Notes under the pieces: generated by a model
Seen by the model: only the letters and a program-made list of their open reading frames with translations
What the model was told of the DNA's origin: nothing
The model's database searches: none
Made by a program: the position numbers and the translations under genes
Shown here: positions 15,337 to 22,792 of the stretch, one piece after another
How positions within the stretch are numbered: the stretch's first letter is position 1
How the letters are laid out: each line of letters starts with the position of its first letter
Source: JAKSCF01 sp028279945
Lineage (GTDB): Bacteria > Bacillota > Clostridia > Peptostreptococcales > JAAYPU01
Assembly: GCA_028279945.1 (NCBI GenBank)
Contig: JANQMT010000102.1
Span: forward strand, 1 to 28,259
DNA: 28,259 nucleotides
Reading direction: 5' to 3'

Positions 15337-16407
15337 TTAATTTCCACGAATTTTTTCCAGCTCTGTTTGAATTCTTTCATATATGTCAGGTGATAAATCT
15401 GGGAAAGTTTCTTGTGAATAAACGACTTTTGTTGCTTCTTTAAAAGGTGTTAAATCAATACCTTCAACGATTTCTACTCCTGCTTCCTTCATAACGTCTA
15501 TGGCTTCAATATCATCTTGAGCAAATTCTTCAGAGCACACATCTGCAGCAGCTTTAAACTCTTCAATCATAAGCTCTTGTTGTTCAGGTGTTAAAGAATT
15601 GAATACATCATTTGACATCACTGCGGAAGAAGTCCCTATAAAATGATTTGTAATGGTGATGTATTTTAATACCTCTTGCATTTGCATATTTGCTAAATCG
15701 GAAATAGATGACTCATTTGCATCAGCAACACCTGTTTGTATCGCATTATACACTTCTGAAGAAGGCGTTACGATTGTATTGCATCCTAATGCTTCAAATG
15801 TCTTAACCCAAAGTTGAGAAGAAGGAATTCTCATCTTAATATTCTTTAAATCGTCAAGACTTTCTACTTTTATCTTGCCGGATGCTATTTGTCTGAATCC
15901 AAAATTAAATGGAAGTGCTAATACTTTGATGCCTTGTTCTTCTGCTTGTTTTTCAAGTTCTTTAACTAAATCTGACTCACAAAGTGCTTTGAATTCTTCT
16001 CTAGTTGAAACTAGGAACGGCCCTCCAATAGCCATAAAATCAGGTACCCAATCCGCTAAAACACTTGGGTCGTAGACGTTAATAAAGTTAGCGCCTCTAA
16101 CACATTGCTCTACTCCGTCTACGCCATAGGGGAGAGTACCACCGGCGAACACTTGAATATCAATAGCACCATTGGTTTTTTCTCTGATGTTATCTGCAGC
16201 TGTTTGTATAGACGTATGCATTGGTGTTGGTGTTGAAAATACATGGCTCAACTTTATAACCAATGGATTCTCTGGTGTGGGAGAACCACCAGATTCAGCC
16301 GCTTCTTCAGGATTTTCCTCACCAGATCCAGTGTCCGCCGGTGTACAACCAGACAGTGCTGTGAAAATAAGCATTACTACAAGAATTAGTGACAATCTTT
16401 TTTTCAT
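15337..16407 (-). CDS. dctP: TRAP transporter solute-binding lipoprotein, DctP-like
   Basis: A 356-residue extracytoplasmic binding protein. It begins with a lipoprotein signal peptide (MKKRLSLILVVMLIFTALSGC; lipobox ending at Cys21) and an acidic Glu/Pro/Ser linker. The DctP fold follows, with VIKLSHVFSTPTPMHTSIQ at the mature start and IKMRIPSSQLWVKTFEALG in the middle. The Arg of RIP is the residue that in this family pairs with the substrate carboxylate. YNAIQTGVADANESSISDL follows in the standard position. The ligand is therefore probably an organic acid, but its identity cannot be read. ATG 16407 follows GAGGAGG at good spacing. It lies 126 bp after the glycyl-radical enzyme gene, the largest gap in the cluster, and may have extra transcripts of its own. 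Confidence 0.93.
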   Translation of the reverse strand: MKKRLSLILVVMLIFTALSGCTPADTGSGEENPEEAAESGGSPTPENPLVIKLSHVFSTPTPMHTSIQTAADNIREKTNGAIDIQVFAGGTLPYGVDGVEQCVRGANFINVYDPSVLADWVPDFMAIGGPFLVSTREEFKALCESDLVKELEKQAEEQGIKVLALPFNFGFRQIASGKIKVESLDDLKNIKMRIPSSQLWVKTFEALGCNTIVTPSSEVYNAIQTGVADANESSISDLANMQMQEVLKYITITNHFIGTSSAVMSNDVFNSLTPEQQELMIEEFKAAADVCSEEFAQDDIEAIDVMKEAGVEIVEGIDLTPFKEATKVVYSQETFPDLSPDIYERIQTELEKIRGN

Positions 16408-16448
16408 TAATAATATCCTCCTCTTAACTTTAATTTTATATGCAAATG

Positions 16449-16467
16449 TCTAAATTAGAAATTTAGA
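16449..16467 (-). other. Small hairpin in the glycyl-radical gene / dctP gap
   Basis: TCTAAATT and AATTTAGA form an 8-bp AT-only stem with a 3-base loop. It is not followed by a T run, so it is unlikely to be a full terminator. It may modulate the leader of dctP or be chance in AT-rich sequence. Confidence 0.3.
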
Positions 16468-16533
16468 ACATATTGCCTTATGATAATTGTTTTCCCGCCC
16501 AATCTTTAATGACTTTGCGATAAGCAATAACGA

Positions 16534-18969
16534 CTATACATTATTGTGCTCGGTCCTTTTTATGATTTCATTCTGCACGTCTATGTCTAAGTCAGTAAAT
16601 AACGCACAATAACCTGCAACTCTAACCATTAGATTTCTATAATTTTGGGGATTGAGTTGTGCATCTTTTAAAACTTTACTGGAAAGGGTATTAAACTGCA
16701 CATGCCATCCTTTTAGGGTAGAAAATCCTCTTAATAAATGTACCAGCTTCCATTTTTCATTCTCAACGGTTAGTAGATTAGAAGAGAACTTAATATTCAG
16801 AAGCTGCCCTCCTGTCATTCTAATAGTTGGAATTTTAGTGACTGATTTCATCACTGCTGTGGGGCCCTTCAAATCTGTTCCCGAATGTGGCGATGCACCT
16901 TCTGCAACAGGTTCTCCTGCTTTTCTGCCATCAGGTGTAGCACCAACAGATTGTCCCGCCGGAACATTTGAAGACACGGTTACCGTACTTGGATAATACG
17001 CGCACCCAATGGGTCCTTTATTATACCTGGCATTTTTATAGCTCTCAATAATATCCATAAAGGATTCATATGCGCTTACTGCAATATTGTCCACATAATC
17101 ATCGTCATTACCATATTTAGGAACCGTATTTTCAAACAGCTGTCTGGTCACTTCGCCATTTTCACCTTCATAGTTTTCATCCAATATCTTTAATATTTCT
17201 TCTCCGGAAAATTTCTTTTCTTCAAAAACCAACTTTTTAAGAACTGCTAAAGAATTTGCTACGTTTGCTAACCCTATCTGAACACCGCTATTCATGTCAT
17301 ATACAGCGCCTCCATCAAGAATTGACTTGCCTCTCTCTAAGCAATTATCAACTAGAGTAGACATAAAGATTTCCGGCAGCTGCTTCTTACATTCATCTAC
17401 GATTATGTCATGTTCCACTGCCAGTCTTGCATAGACTTCATTCTCTCGTTGCCATTCTGCCATTAATTCGTCAAAGGTTTCACACTCCGGCAAGCTCTTA
17501 CCCGGTTCTAAAAAGGTATTTTTAAATCTATGATCCACACCACCTCTAAGGGTCAATTCAAAAAGTCTTATAAAACTTGTGAATGTCATACCGTAACATC
17601 TATAACCCCATTTACCCGGAACCGATACTTCAATACATCCTACAGCTCCATAATTGTAGGCATCATGGCGTTTTACACCACGACTCAATAATGATGGAAT
17701 GACGACTTCATCATTAATCATAGCAGGCATACCAAACCCTAAGCTAATACTATCTACACATTTTTTTAAATACTCATCGGATGCGCCACTCCAATATCTT
17801 GCAATCAGATTCGGCTCAGGAAATCGGACATTTTCCATAGCATTTATGCATAAATACGTGACTTCATTGACTGCATCTTTTCCATCAGGAGACTGTCCAC
17901 CAATGGTTATGTTTTGATACATGGGATATCCTGTTGCATATTTTGCATGATCCCAAGCCCTGACTTTATTAATTGTTTTTAGTTTTATAAAAAAGCAAGC
18001 AACAAGTTCTTGGGCTTCTCTTGCATGGATTCGCCCTTTTTCTATATCTGCTCTGTAAAAAGAACACAGGTTTTGATCCAACCTCCCCATAGAAACCGAA
18101 TGACCATTGCTTTCTATCTGAAGCACCAATTGTATCAACCAAGAGGTTTGTACTGCTTCATAAAAGCTTCTCGGAGGTAAAGCCGGTACTCTTCTGCATA
18201 CCTCACATATTGTTTCTAATTCTTTTTTTCTAACAGAGTCTGTTTCATCCTTTACCATTTCAAAAGCCAAATCTGCATATCTGCCGGCGAATTTTATAAC
18301 GGCATGACATACGATGCTTACAGCTTTTAAAAAAGGTAACTTATTAACGTCATCTGCCGAAGTAAGATCAAGTTGTGCGGCTCTTCGTTCTGCCTCTTTT
18401 GCAATGTCCAGTAAACCTCTTTTTAACACCTTTTCGTGGGAAGCAGATATATGCCCATGCCCACCTATACGAATATGTATTCCCATTAGAACGCCTATGT
18501 TTTCTGCTTGCCAATATTTCTCAGGAATAAGTTCTTTTAGAGCGTCTTCATGCGTTCTGCCTTTCCAATATTCAAAAATTTCTTTAAACTCTTTTTTCTC
18601 ATTTTGATGTACCTTGAAAGTGTCAAATGACCTAGATTCAAAATCATCTAATTCTTCTTCAAGCCAGTTAACAGAGTATTCTGGAAAAATCGGAGCAGCT
18701 CTCATTGCTCTAGCCTGATTGCCTACAATCAGCTCATCTTTCTCAATGAATATAGACATATGTTCAAGAATATCTGCCAAAGTTTTAGCTCTCTTTAACG
18801 CCGGCGGTAAAGCAGCATATTTCTTATCGCACTCTGTAACGATTCTTCCTCTCTCGATACACAATTCCGGTATAGAATTGAGAACTTTTTCTTTTAGTCT
18901 CATGACCCTATCGGTAGGAGGTGTAAAATTTTTTAAATCTTGTGAATGTTTTACGGAATCCAGTCTCAT
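16534..18969 (-). CDS. Glycyl-radical enzyme (PFL-like superfamily, non-PFL subtype), substrate unknown
   Basis: An 811-residue enzyme of the glycyl-radical superfamily. The thiyl-radical cysteine is Cys445 in AVGCIEVSVPGKWGY, with Glu447 two residues later, the arrangement of eliminases and decarboxylases rather than true pyruvate formate-lyase (which has a Cys-Cys pair). The radical glycine is Gly786 in RVAGYCALF near the C-terminus. Other family blocks are visible: SVSMGRLDQNLCSFY near 291 and, near 688, VGATPDGRKAGEPVAEG. The enzyme would use a radical on Gly786 to form Cys445 thiyl and break a C-O, C-N, C-S or C-C bond without oxygen. Its activase lies just upstream (62 bp), and a TRAP importer and two FAD enzymes lie downstream. 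ATG 18969 follows AAGGAGAGG. There are no microcompartment genes nearby, which argues against the choline or propanediol systems. The substrate is probably a carboxylate, inferred from the transporter. Confidence 0.93.
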   Translation of the reverse strand: MRLDSVKHSQDLKNFTPPTDRVMRLKEKVLNSIPELCIERGRIVTECDKKYAALPPALKRAKTLADILEHMSIFIEKDELIVGNQARAMRAAPIFPEYSVNWLEEELDDFESRSFDTFKVHQNEKKEFKEIFEYWKGRTHEDALKELIPEKYWQAENIGVLMGIHIRIGGHGHISASHEKVLKRGLLDIAKEAERRAAQLDLTSADDVNKLPFLKAVSIVCHAVIKFAGRYADLAFEMVKDETDSVRKKELETICEVCRRVPALPPRSFYEAVQTSWLIQLVLQIESNGHSVSMGRLDQNLCSFYRADIEKGRIHAREAQELVACFFIKLKTINKVRAWDHAKYATGYPMYQNITIGGQSPDGKDAVNEVTYLCINAMENVRFPEPNLIARYWSGASDEYLKKCVDSISLGFGMPAMINDEVVIPSLLSRGVKRHDAYNYGAVGCIEVSVPGKWGYRCYGMTFTSFIRLFELTLRGGVDHRFKNTFLEPGKSLPECETFDELMAEWQRENEVYARLAVEHDIIVDECKKQLPEIFMSTLVDNCLERGKSILDGGAVYDMNSGVQIGLANVANSLAVLKKLVFEEKKFSGEEILKILDENYEGENGEVTRQLFENTVPKYGNDDDYVDNIAVSAYESFMDIIESYKNARYNKGPIGCAYYPSTVTVSSNVPAGQSVGATPDGRKAGEPVAEGASPHSGTDLKGPTAVMKSVTKIPTIRMTGGQLLNIKFSSNLLTVENEKWKLVHLLRGFSTLKGWHVQFNTLSSKVLKDAQLNPQNYRNLMVRVAGYCALFTDLDIDVQNEIIKRTEHNNV

Positions 18970-19031
18970 AGCGCCTCTCCTTTCTTAAGATATCAGTTTC
19001 ATAAAGATTATTGTCTTCTCAGCATACGGGT

Positions 19032-19940
19032 TTAACTTCCGCCAATATTAACCTCTATATCAAATCTCTCAAGCAGTTCTTTTGAAGCATCAATTTCATT
19101 ACTTTTTAATTCATCCCATCCTTTTAAAGAATATTCTCTATTGATTTTTTCATATTTGCTTTCTCCAAACCTATGATAAGGTAATATATGTATTTGTTTT
19201 ATTCCAAGTTTTTGAGCCAGCCTTCCTATGTCATTTAAGTTGCTCTCAGTTGCAGTATATTTTGGAATTAAAGGAACTCTTATTATGATGTTCTTTTTTA
19301 GCTCAACAATTCTTTTTAAATTATCAATGATTATATCATTTGGACAAGCTGTCGCCTGTAAATGCTTGTTTATATCTATAATTTTGATATCAAAAAGAAA
19401 TAAATCTATATAATCTATGGATTTTCTAATTTCTTCCCACCGGCAAAAACCTGTCGTTTCGATTGCAGTATGTAAATTGTTATCTTTACATTTTTTTACT
19501 AAATCTCGGAGAAATTCCGGTTGAAAAAATGGCTCTCCTCCAGAAACCGTAATGCCGCCTCCAGAGGATTGATAAAACGGTATATCTTTTATGACTTCAT
19601 CCACTACCTCCGATACTGTCATCCACCTGCCCTTTAAAAGCAAAGCTTTACTCGGGCAGACTTCTACACATTCTCCGCAACCCAAACACAAAGTTCTATC
19701 AATCCGCTTTGAGGAAGACTCATTTTCTCTTATTGCGTTTTGGCTGCAACTATCCACACACCGTTGACATTGTAAACATAACTCTTTTGAATACATCACT
19801 TCTTTAGTATATCTTTGAGTTTCAGGGTTACTGCACCATATGCATTGAAGTGGACATCCTTTTAAAAATACTATGGTTCTAATTCCTGGCCCATCGTGGA
19901 TAGAAAATCTTTGTATGTCTGAAACTAGGCCTTTGACCAT
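19032..19940 (-). CDS. Glycyl-radical-enzyme activating protein (radical SAM)
   Basis: A 302-residue radical-SAM activase. The [4Fe-4S] SAM motif CX3CX2C is at Cys29, Cys33 and Cys36 (GCPLQCIWC). A ferredoxin-like insert holds two CX2CX2CX3C clusters (Cys55-58-61-65 and Cys85-88-91-95), as in activases of the dehydratase/decarboxylase type rather than PflA, which lacks them. SSGGGITVSGGEP near residue 135 is the SAM-binding GGE region. It cleaves SAM to 5'-deoxyadenosyl radical and installs the glycyl radical on the enzyme encoded next. ATG 19940 follows AGGAG. It is the first gene of the cluster, upstream of its enzyme, whereas many such operons place it after. Each activation releases 5'-deoxyadenosine. 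Confidence 0.95.
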   Translation of the reverse strand: MVKGLVSDIQRFSIHDGPGIRTIVFLKGCPLQCIWCSNPETQRYTKEVMYSKELCLQCQRCVDSCSQNAIRENESSSKRIDRTLCLGCGECVEVCPSKALLLKGRWMTVSEVVDEVIKDIPFYQSSGGGITVSGGEPFFQPEFLRDLVKKCKDNNLHTAIETTGFCRWEEIRKSIDYIDLFLFDIKIIDINKHLQATACPNDIIIDNLKRIVELKKNIIIRVPLIPKYTATESNLNDIGRLAQKLGIKQIHILPYHRFGESKYEKINREYSLKGWDELKSNEIDASKELLERFDIEVNIGGS

Positions 19941-19957
19941 TCTACCAACTCCTATTA

Positions 19958-19990
19958 AATTTCACTATGTAAAATCCAATTCCACTATAT
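19958..19990. promoter_or_regulatory. Direct repeat, 20-bp period, in the leader of the catabolic operon
   Basis: AATTTCACTATGT (19958-19970) recurs as AATTCCACTATAT (19978-19990), 11 of 13 bases equal and exactly 20 bp apart (about two helical turns). It lies between the candidate promoter and the activase ribosome binding site, a position suited to a repressor. Confidence 0.4.
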
Positions 19991-19992
19991 TA

Positions 19993-20021
19993 AGTTTATC
20001 ATCACTTATTTAAAAAATCAA
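19993..20021 (-). promoter_or_regulatory. Candidate promoter of the glycyl-radical/TRAP operon
   Basis: On the minus strand TTGATT (20021-20016), 17 bases, TAAACT (19998-19993). The -35 and -10 each match consensus at 4 of 6 positions. It lies just after the IclR terminator and about 50 bases before the activase start, so transcription would begin inside the adjacent direct repeat. Confidence 0.4.
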
Positions 20022-20070
20022 GCTCAACTTAATGAATATTTTGAATAATATAGATTAAGCACAACTCAAA

Positions 20071-20106
20071 AAGGGACATAATGCCTATTTTAGGCATCTG
20101 TCCCTT
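20071..20106 (-). terminator. Strong intrinsic terminator after the IclR gene
   Basis: On the minus strand AAGGGACA pairs with TGTCCCTT, with an inner ATGCCTA/TAGGCAT stem, followed by a T run. It comes 14 bases after the IclR stop and separates the regulator from the operon it probably controls. Confidence 0.85.
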
Positions 20107-20120
20107 GTAAGATTGCTTAT

Positions 20121-20903
20121 CTATTCTTTATAAAATCCTAATATCTTAGATATTTCAAAACTGGCTCCTAACAATTCTTTTTTTATACTTTCTAAAGTAT
20201 CTTCTGTCATTCTGATGCTCGGACCTGATACGCTGATAGCAGCAACCACTTTGCATGAAAAATCTCTAATTGGTGCTGCTATACATCTTGCACCTATTTC
20301 ACATTCTTCATTATCGTATGAATAGCCTTGCTCTCCTATTCTTTCTAATTCTTTCTTTAATTCATTAATATCGGTTATTGTATTCTCAGTTAATTTTTCT
20401 AAAGGTCCTTCTTCATCCAATATTCTTTCTACTTCATGATTTGGTAATTCCGATAAGAAAACTTTTCCTACCCCGGTACAATATAATGGTGCCCTATAAC
20501 CTATTCGCTGAAAGCTCTTTACCATTTTATCCGAACCTTCACATTTATCTAAATAAACTGCCATATTATTCTCCATTATAACTAAACTTGAAGTTTCTCC
20601 TGTTTTGCCGGCTAAGGATTTTAAATAAGGATACACTATTTTGCTGATATTAAATTGTTCATGTATTAAGTCTGTCATATACTTCAATTTTAATGTCAAA
20701 TAATATTTAGAACTTTCCTCATCTTTTCTTACATACTCTTTATTTAGCAACGTATTCAAGAATCTGTAGACAGTAGCTGCTGCCATACCAAGCTTTTCTG
20801 ATAAGTCATTCAATCTAATAGGCTCTCCATGTTTTGCCATTATTTCAATGATGTCTAAAACTTTTTCTACAGATTGATTTTTTTTAAACGTTTTATCCGT
20901 CAT
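20121..20903 (-). CDS. IclR-family transcriptional regulator
   Basis: A 260-residue regulator with an N-terminal winged helix-turn-helix (about residues 10-70; GEPIRLNDLSEKLGMAAATV with recognition helix TVYRFLNTLL) and the IclR effector-binding domain after it (about 75-255; VYLDKCEGSDKMVK, YCTGVGKVFLSEL, CIAAPIRDF, AAISVSGPSIR). IclR proteins bind small organic acids or sugar acids and usually repress or activate the adjacent catabolic genes and their own promoter. The start chosen is ATG 20903 (MTDKTFKKN), 6 bases from GGAG; the ATG at 20921 lies before this site. It is upstream of, and co-directional with, the glycyl-radical/TRAP cluster, so it probably responds to that cluster's substrate. 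A palindrome in its own promoter suggests autoregulation. Confidence 0.93.
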   Translation of the reverse strand: MTDKTFKKNQSVEKVLDIIEIMAKHGEPIRLNDLSEKLGMAAATVYRFLNTLLNKEYVRKDEESSKYYLTLKLKYMTDLIHEQFNISKIVYPYLKSLAGKTGETSSLVIMENNMAVYLDKCEGSDKMVKSFQRIGYRAPLYCTGVGKVFLSELPNHEVERILDEEGPLEKLTENTITDINELKKELERIGEQGYSYDNEECEIGARCIAAPIRDFSCKVVAAISVSGPSIRMTEDTLESIKKELLGASFEISKILGFYKE

Positions 20904-20942
20904 AATAATCTCCTTCAACATATCGTTCTATGTACCTCTATC

Positions 20943-20971
20943 ATTATAGTTAATTTTCCGAACAATTTCAA
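20943..20971 (-). promoter_or_regulatory. Promoter of the IclR regulator gene
   Basis: On the minus strand TTGAAA (20971-20966), 17 bases, TATAAT (20948-20943), a near-perfect housekeeping promoter. It is about 40 bases upstream of ATG 20903. The -35 box overlaps the end of the 29-bp palindrome by three bases. Confidence 0.7.
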
Positions 20972-20997
20972 CAAATGAAATGCCATTTCTTTTGTTG
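20969..20997. promoter_or_regulatory. 29-bp palindrome, probable IclR operator
   Basis: The arms CAACAAATGAAATG and CATTTCTTTTGTTG are complementary at 13 of 14 positions around one central base. The inner GAAA...TTTC symmetry resembles operators known for IclR-type regulators such as KdgR. It overlaps the -35 of the IclR promoter. A second, outer inverted repeat (ATTATAGTTAA 20943-20953 / TTAACTATAAT 20998-21008) encloses it. Confidence 0.6.
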
Positions 20998-21015
20998 TTA
21001 ACTATAATATATTAT

Positions 21016-21858
21016 TTATTTTAGGAGTGAAGGGAAGAAATATGTCTTACCGGAAGTTTTCTTTTTCTTTTCCCAATCCCATAGGATTTGCATCGCTCTG
21101 TTGGCTACTTTGATGTTGTGGTTGACCGTAGTATTATCGTATTTAAACGAATTCTCTAAACGATTGGCCACTACGGTGAATATGGCACCTGCACGGAGTT
21201 TGTAGAGAGAACTGATGGTCAAGACAGTTGCGGCTTCCATTTCAAAGTTTAGTACACCGGCGGCCTGCATATCTTGCACCAAAGTTTTCATAAAACTTTG
21301 GCTGTAGCCGTTGTAGCCTGAGCGCCCTTGACCGCAGAAGAAGGAAGAGGCGGTATAACCGATACCCACGTGGTAGGTATACCCTAACTGTTCTGCTGCT
21401 TCAATGAGGGCCAAAGTTACTTCATAGTTTGCTACCGCCGGATAAGAATTGGTAACATAGCCGTCACTAGTGCCTTCCATTCTTACGGCACCGCTGCAGA
21501 TAATTAAGTCTCCGGGTTTAATATGTTTCTGGATTGCACCGCAGGTTCCTACACGGATTAAAGTATCGCATCCAATCTCTGCCAAGTCCTCAAGAGCGCT
21601 GGCCGTCGAACCCCCACCGGCTCCGGTTGAACAGGCAGAAATATCCATATCTCCGATTTTGCCTGTATAGGTTACATGTTCCCTGTAATCTGCCACCAGA
21701 TGGCTGCTGTCCCACATGTCTGCAATTTTACTTACCCTTTTAGGGTCTCCCGGAAGCAGGCAATAACGGGCCACGTCTCCTATTCCGCACCGTATATGAT
21801 ATTGTTTGCCATTCTCATCCGTCGGTCTACTTGCATTTTCCCATTTGTTGTTTATCAT
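21016..21858 (-). CDS. udp: Nucleoside phosphorylase, uridine-phosphorylase-like
   Basis: A 280-residue protein of the PNP/UDP phosphorylase family. It has the phosphate-site LLPGDPKRV (about residues 34-42), the sugar/phosphate-site GCDTLIRVGTCGAIQ (about 98-112), and GVLNFEMEAATVLTISSLY near the C-terminal third, where the Glu-Met-Glu contacts ribose. It splits a nucleoside with phosphate into base and ribose 1-phosphate. The overall pattern favours pyrimidine (uridine) over purine substrates, but this is not certain. It is longer than E. coli Udp, with an extra N-terminal stretch and a Lys-rich C-terminal tail. ATG 21858 is chosen because AAGGAG sits at ideal spacing and it lies 10 bp after the permease stop; the longer frame would overlap the permease. 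It is the last gene of the nucleoside operon. Confidence 0.85.
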   Translation of the reverse strand: MINNKWENASRPTDENGKQYHIRCGIGDVARYCLLPGDPKRVSKIADMWDSSHLVADYREHVTYTGKIGDMDISACSTGAGGGSTASALEDLAEIGCDTLIRVGTCGAIQKHIKPGDLIICSGAVRMEGTSDGYVTNSYPAVANYEVTLALIEAAEQLGYTYHVGIGYTASSFFCGQGRSGYNGYSQSFMKTLVQDMQAAGVLNFEMEAATVLTISSLYKLRAGAIFTVVANRLENSFKYDNTTVNHNIKVANRAMQILWDWEKKKKTSGKTYFFPSLLK

Positions 21859-21868
21859 AGTCTTCTCC

Positions 21869-22792
21869 TTAATTTTCAATATGTTTGCCGGTACCGGCTG
21901 GAGCACGTCCACCTCGCAGACCGAATACAACTACCAAAATGGTAACGATGTACGGGGTCATCATAACAATCTGAGAGGGCAGTACACTTTGGAATATTGT
22001 TTGTACGGAATCAAAAAATCCAAAGAAAATGCTGCCTGCAAAAGCCCCTGCCGGATTGTATCTCCCAAAGGCATTGATTACCACTGCAATGTATCCACGT
22101 CCGGCCGTCATTTCCTTTACGAATAAGTTCATCTGTCCCAGTGACAAATAAGCCCCTGCAATACCTGCAAAGCAACCGCTCATGGCAACTCCAAAATATT
22201 TGTACGCCTTTACGTTTAGTCCTACCGCACTGGCTGCCTGAGGGTTTTCACCAACCATTCTCAATCTGAGGCCCAGTGTTGTTTTATATAAAAATATCCA
22301 GCTAACAATCACCAGCATAACCGCTAAGAAAAACAGGATATTCTGAGCTCCCAGAATCCTTCCGATAACAGGAATGTTTCTTAACCATTCCCAATTGGAA
22401 TTGGGAAAACTGGACACATTTTCTGATTTACCGCTCATTCCAAAAATAATTGTTAATAAAAGCGGCGTCGCTGCACTTGCCAATAAGTTGACACACATAC
22501 CGCTTATAGATCCATTTACCCGGTAAGTGATATGCATCCCTGCATGCAGCATGGAGAAAATGACAGCGAAAAACATACCGATCAGCATACCGAGCCAAGC
22601 ATTCCCTGTCACCCAGGCACCAAACACAGAAAAGAAAGCACCGGCCAGCATCATACCTTCCAGTCCAAGATCTATTACTCCGGCCCGCATAGAAAAACAG
22701 CCTCCCGTTGCAGCTAACAGCAGCGGTACGGACCTTCTTAGCGTAGAAGCTAAAATGGAATAAACTAAATCTATATCGATGTCAAAGATCAT
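21869..22792 (-). CDS. Nucleoside ABC transporter permease, NupQ/YufQ-type
   Basis: A 307-residue inner-membrane permease of the BPD_transp_2 family with about eight to ten hydrophobic segments. Typical blocks are GGCFSMRAGVIDLGLEGMML (residues 30-49) and LRMVGENPQAASAVGLNVK (about 178-196), the EAA-like loop region that contacts the ATPase. GRGYIAVVINAFGRYNPAGA lies near 232. It pairs with the upstream permease to form the pore of a BMP-type nucleoside importer. ATG 22792 follows GGAGGT at 8 bases, and its first bases overlap the stop of the preceding permease gene by four, so the two are translationally coupled. The short C-terminal end (GGRAPAGTGKHIEN) runs up to the phosphorylase leader. 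Confidence 0.9.
   Translation of the reverse strand: MIFDIDIDLVYSILASTLRRSVPLLLAATGGCFSMRAGVIDLGLEGMMLAGAFFSVFGAWVTGNAWLGMLIGMFFAVIFSMLHAGMHITYRVNGSISGMCVNLLASAATPLLLTIIFGMSGKSENVSSFPNSNWEWLRNIPVIGRILGAQNILFFLAVMLVIVSWIFLYKTTLGLRLRMVGENPQAASAVGLNVKAYKYFGVAMSGCFAGIAGAYLSLGQMNLFVKEMTAGRGYIAVVINAFGRYNPAGAFAGSIFFGFFDSVQTIFQSVLPSQIVMMTPYIVTILVVVFGLRGGRAPAGTGKHIEN

Noticed and set aside
16534..18969. Naming the glycyl-radical enzyme as pyruvate formate-lyase or choline TMA-lyase
   Set aside because: The Cys-Cys pair of pyruvate formate-lyase is absent (GCIE instead), and there are no microcompartment or choline genes nearby. Motifs alone do not fix the substrate.
21016..21930. Uridine-phosphorylase-like gene starting at 21930
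   Set aside because: That frame would overlap the permease 3' end by about 60 bp and add residues unlike the family; ATG 21858 has an ideal AAGGAG site.
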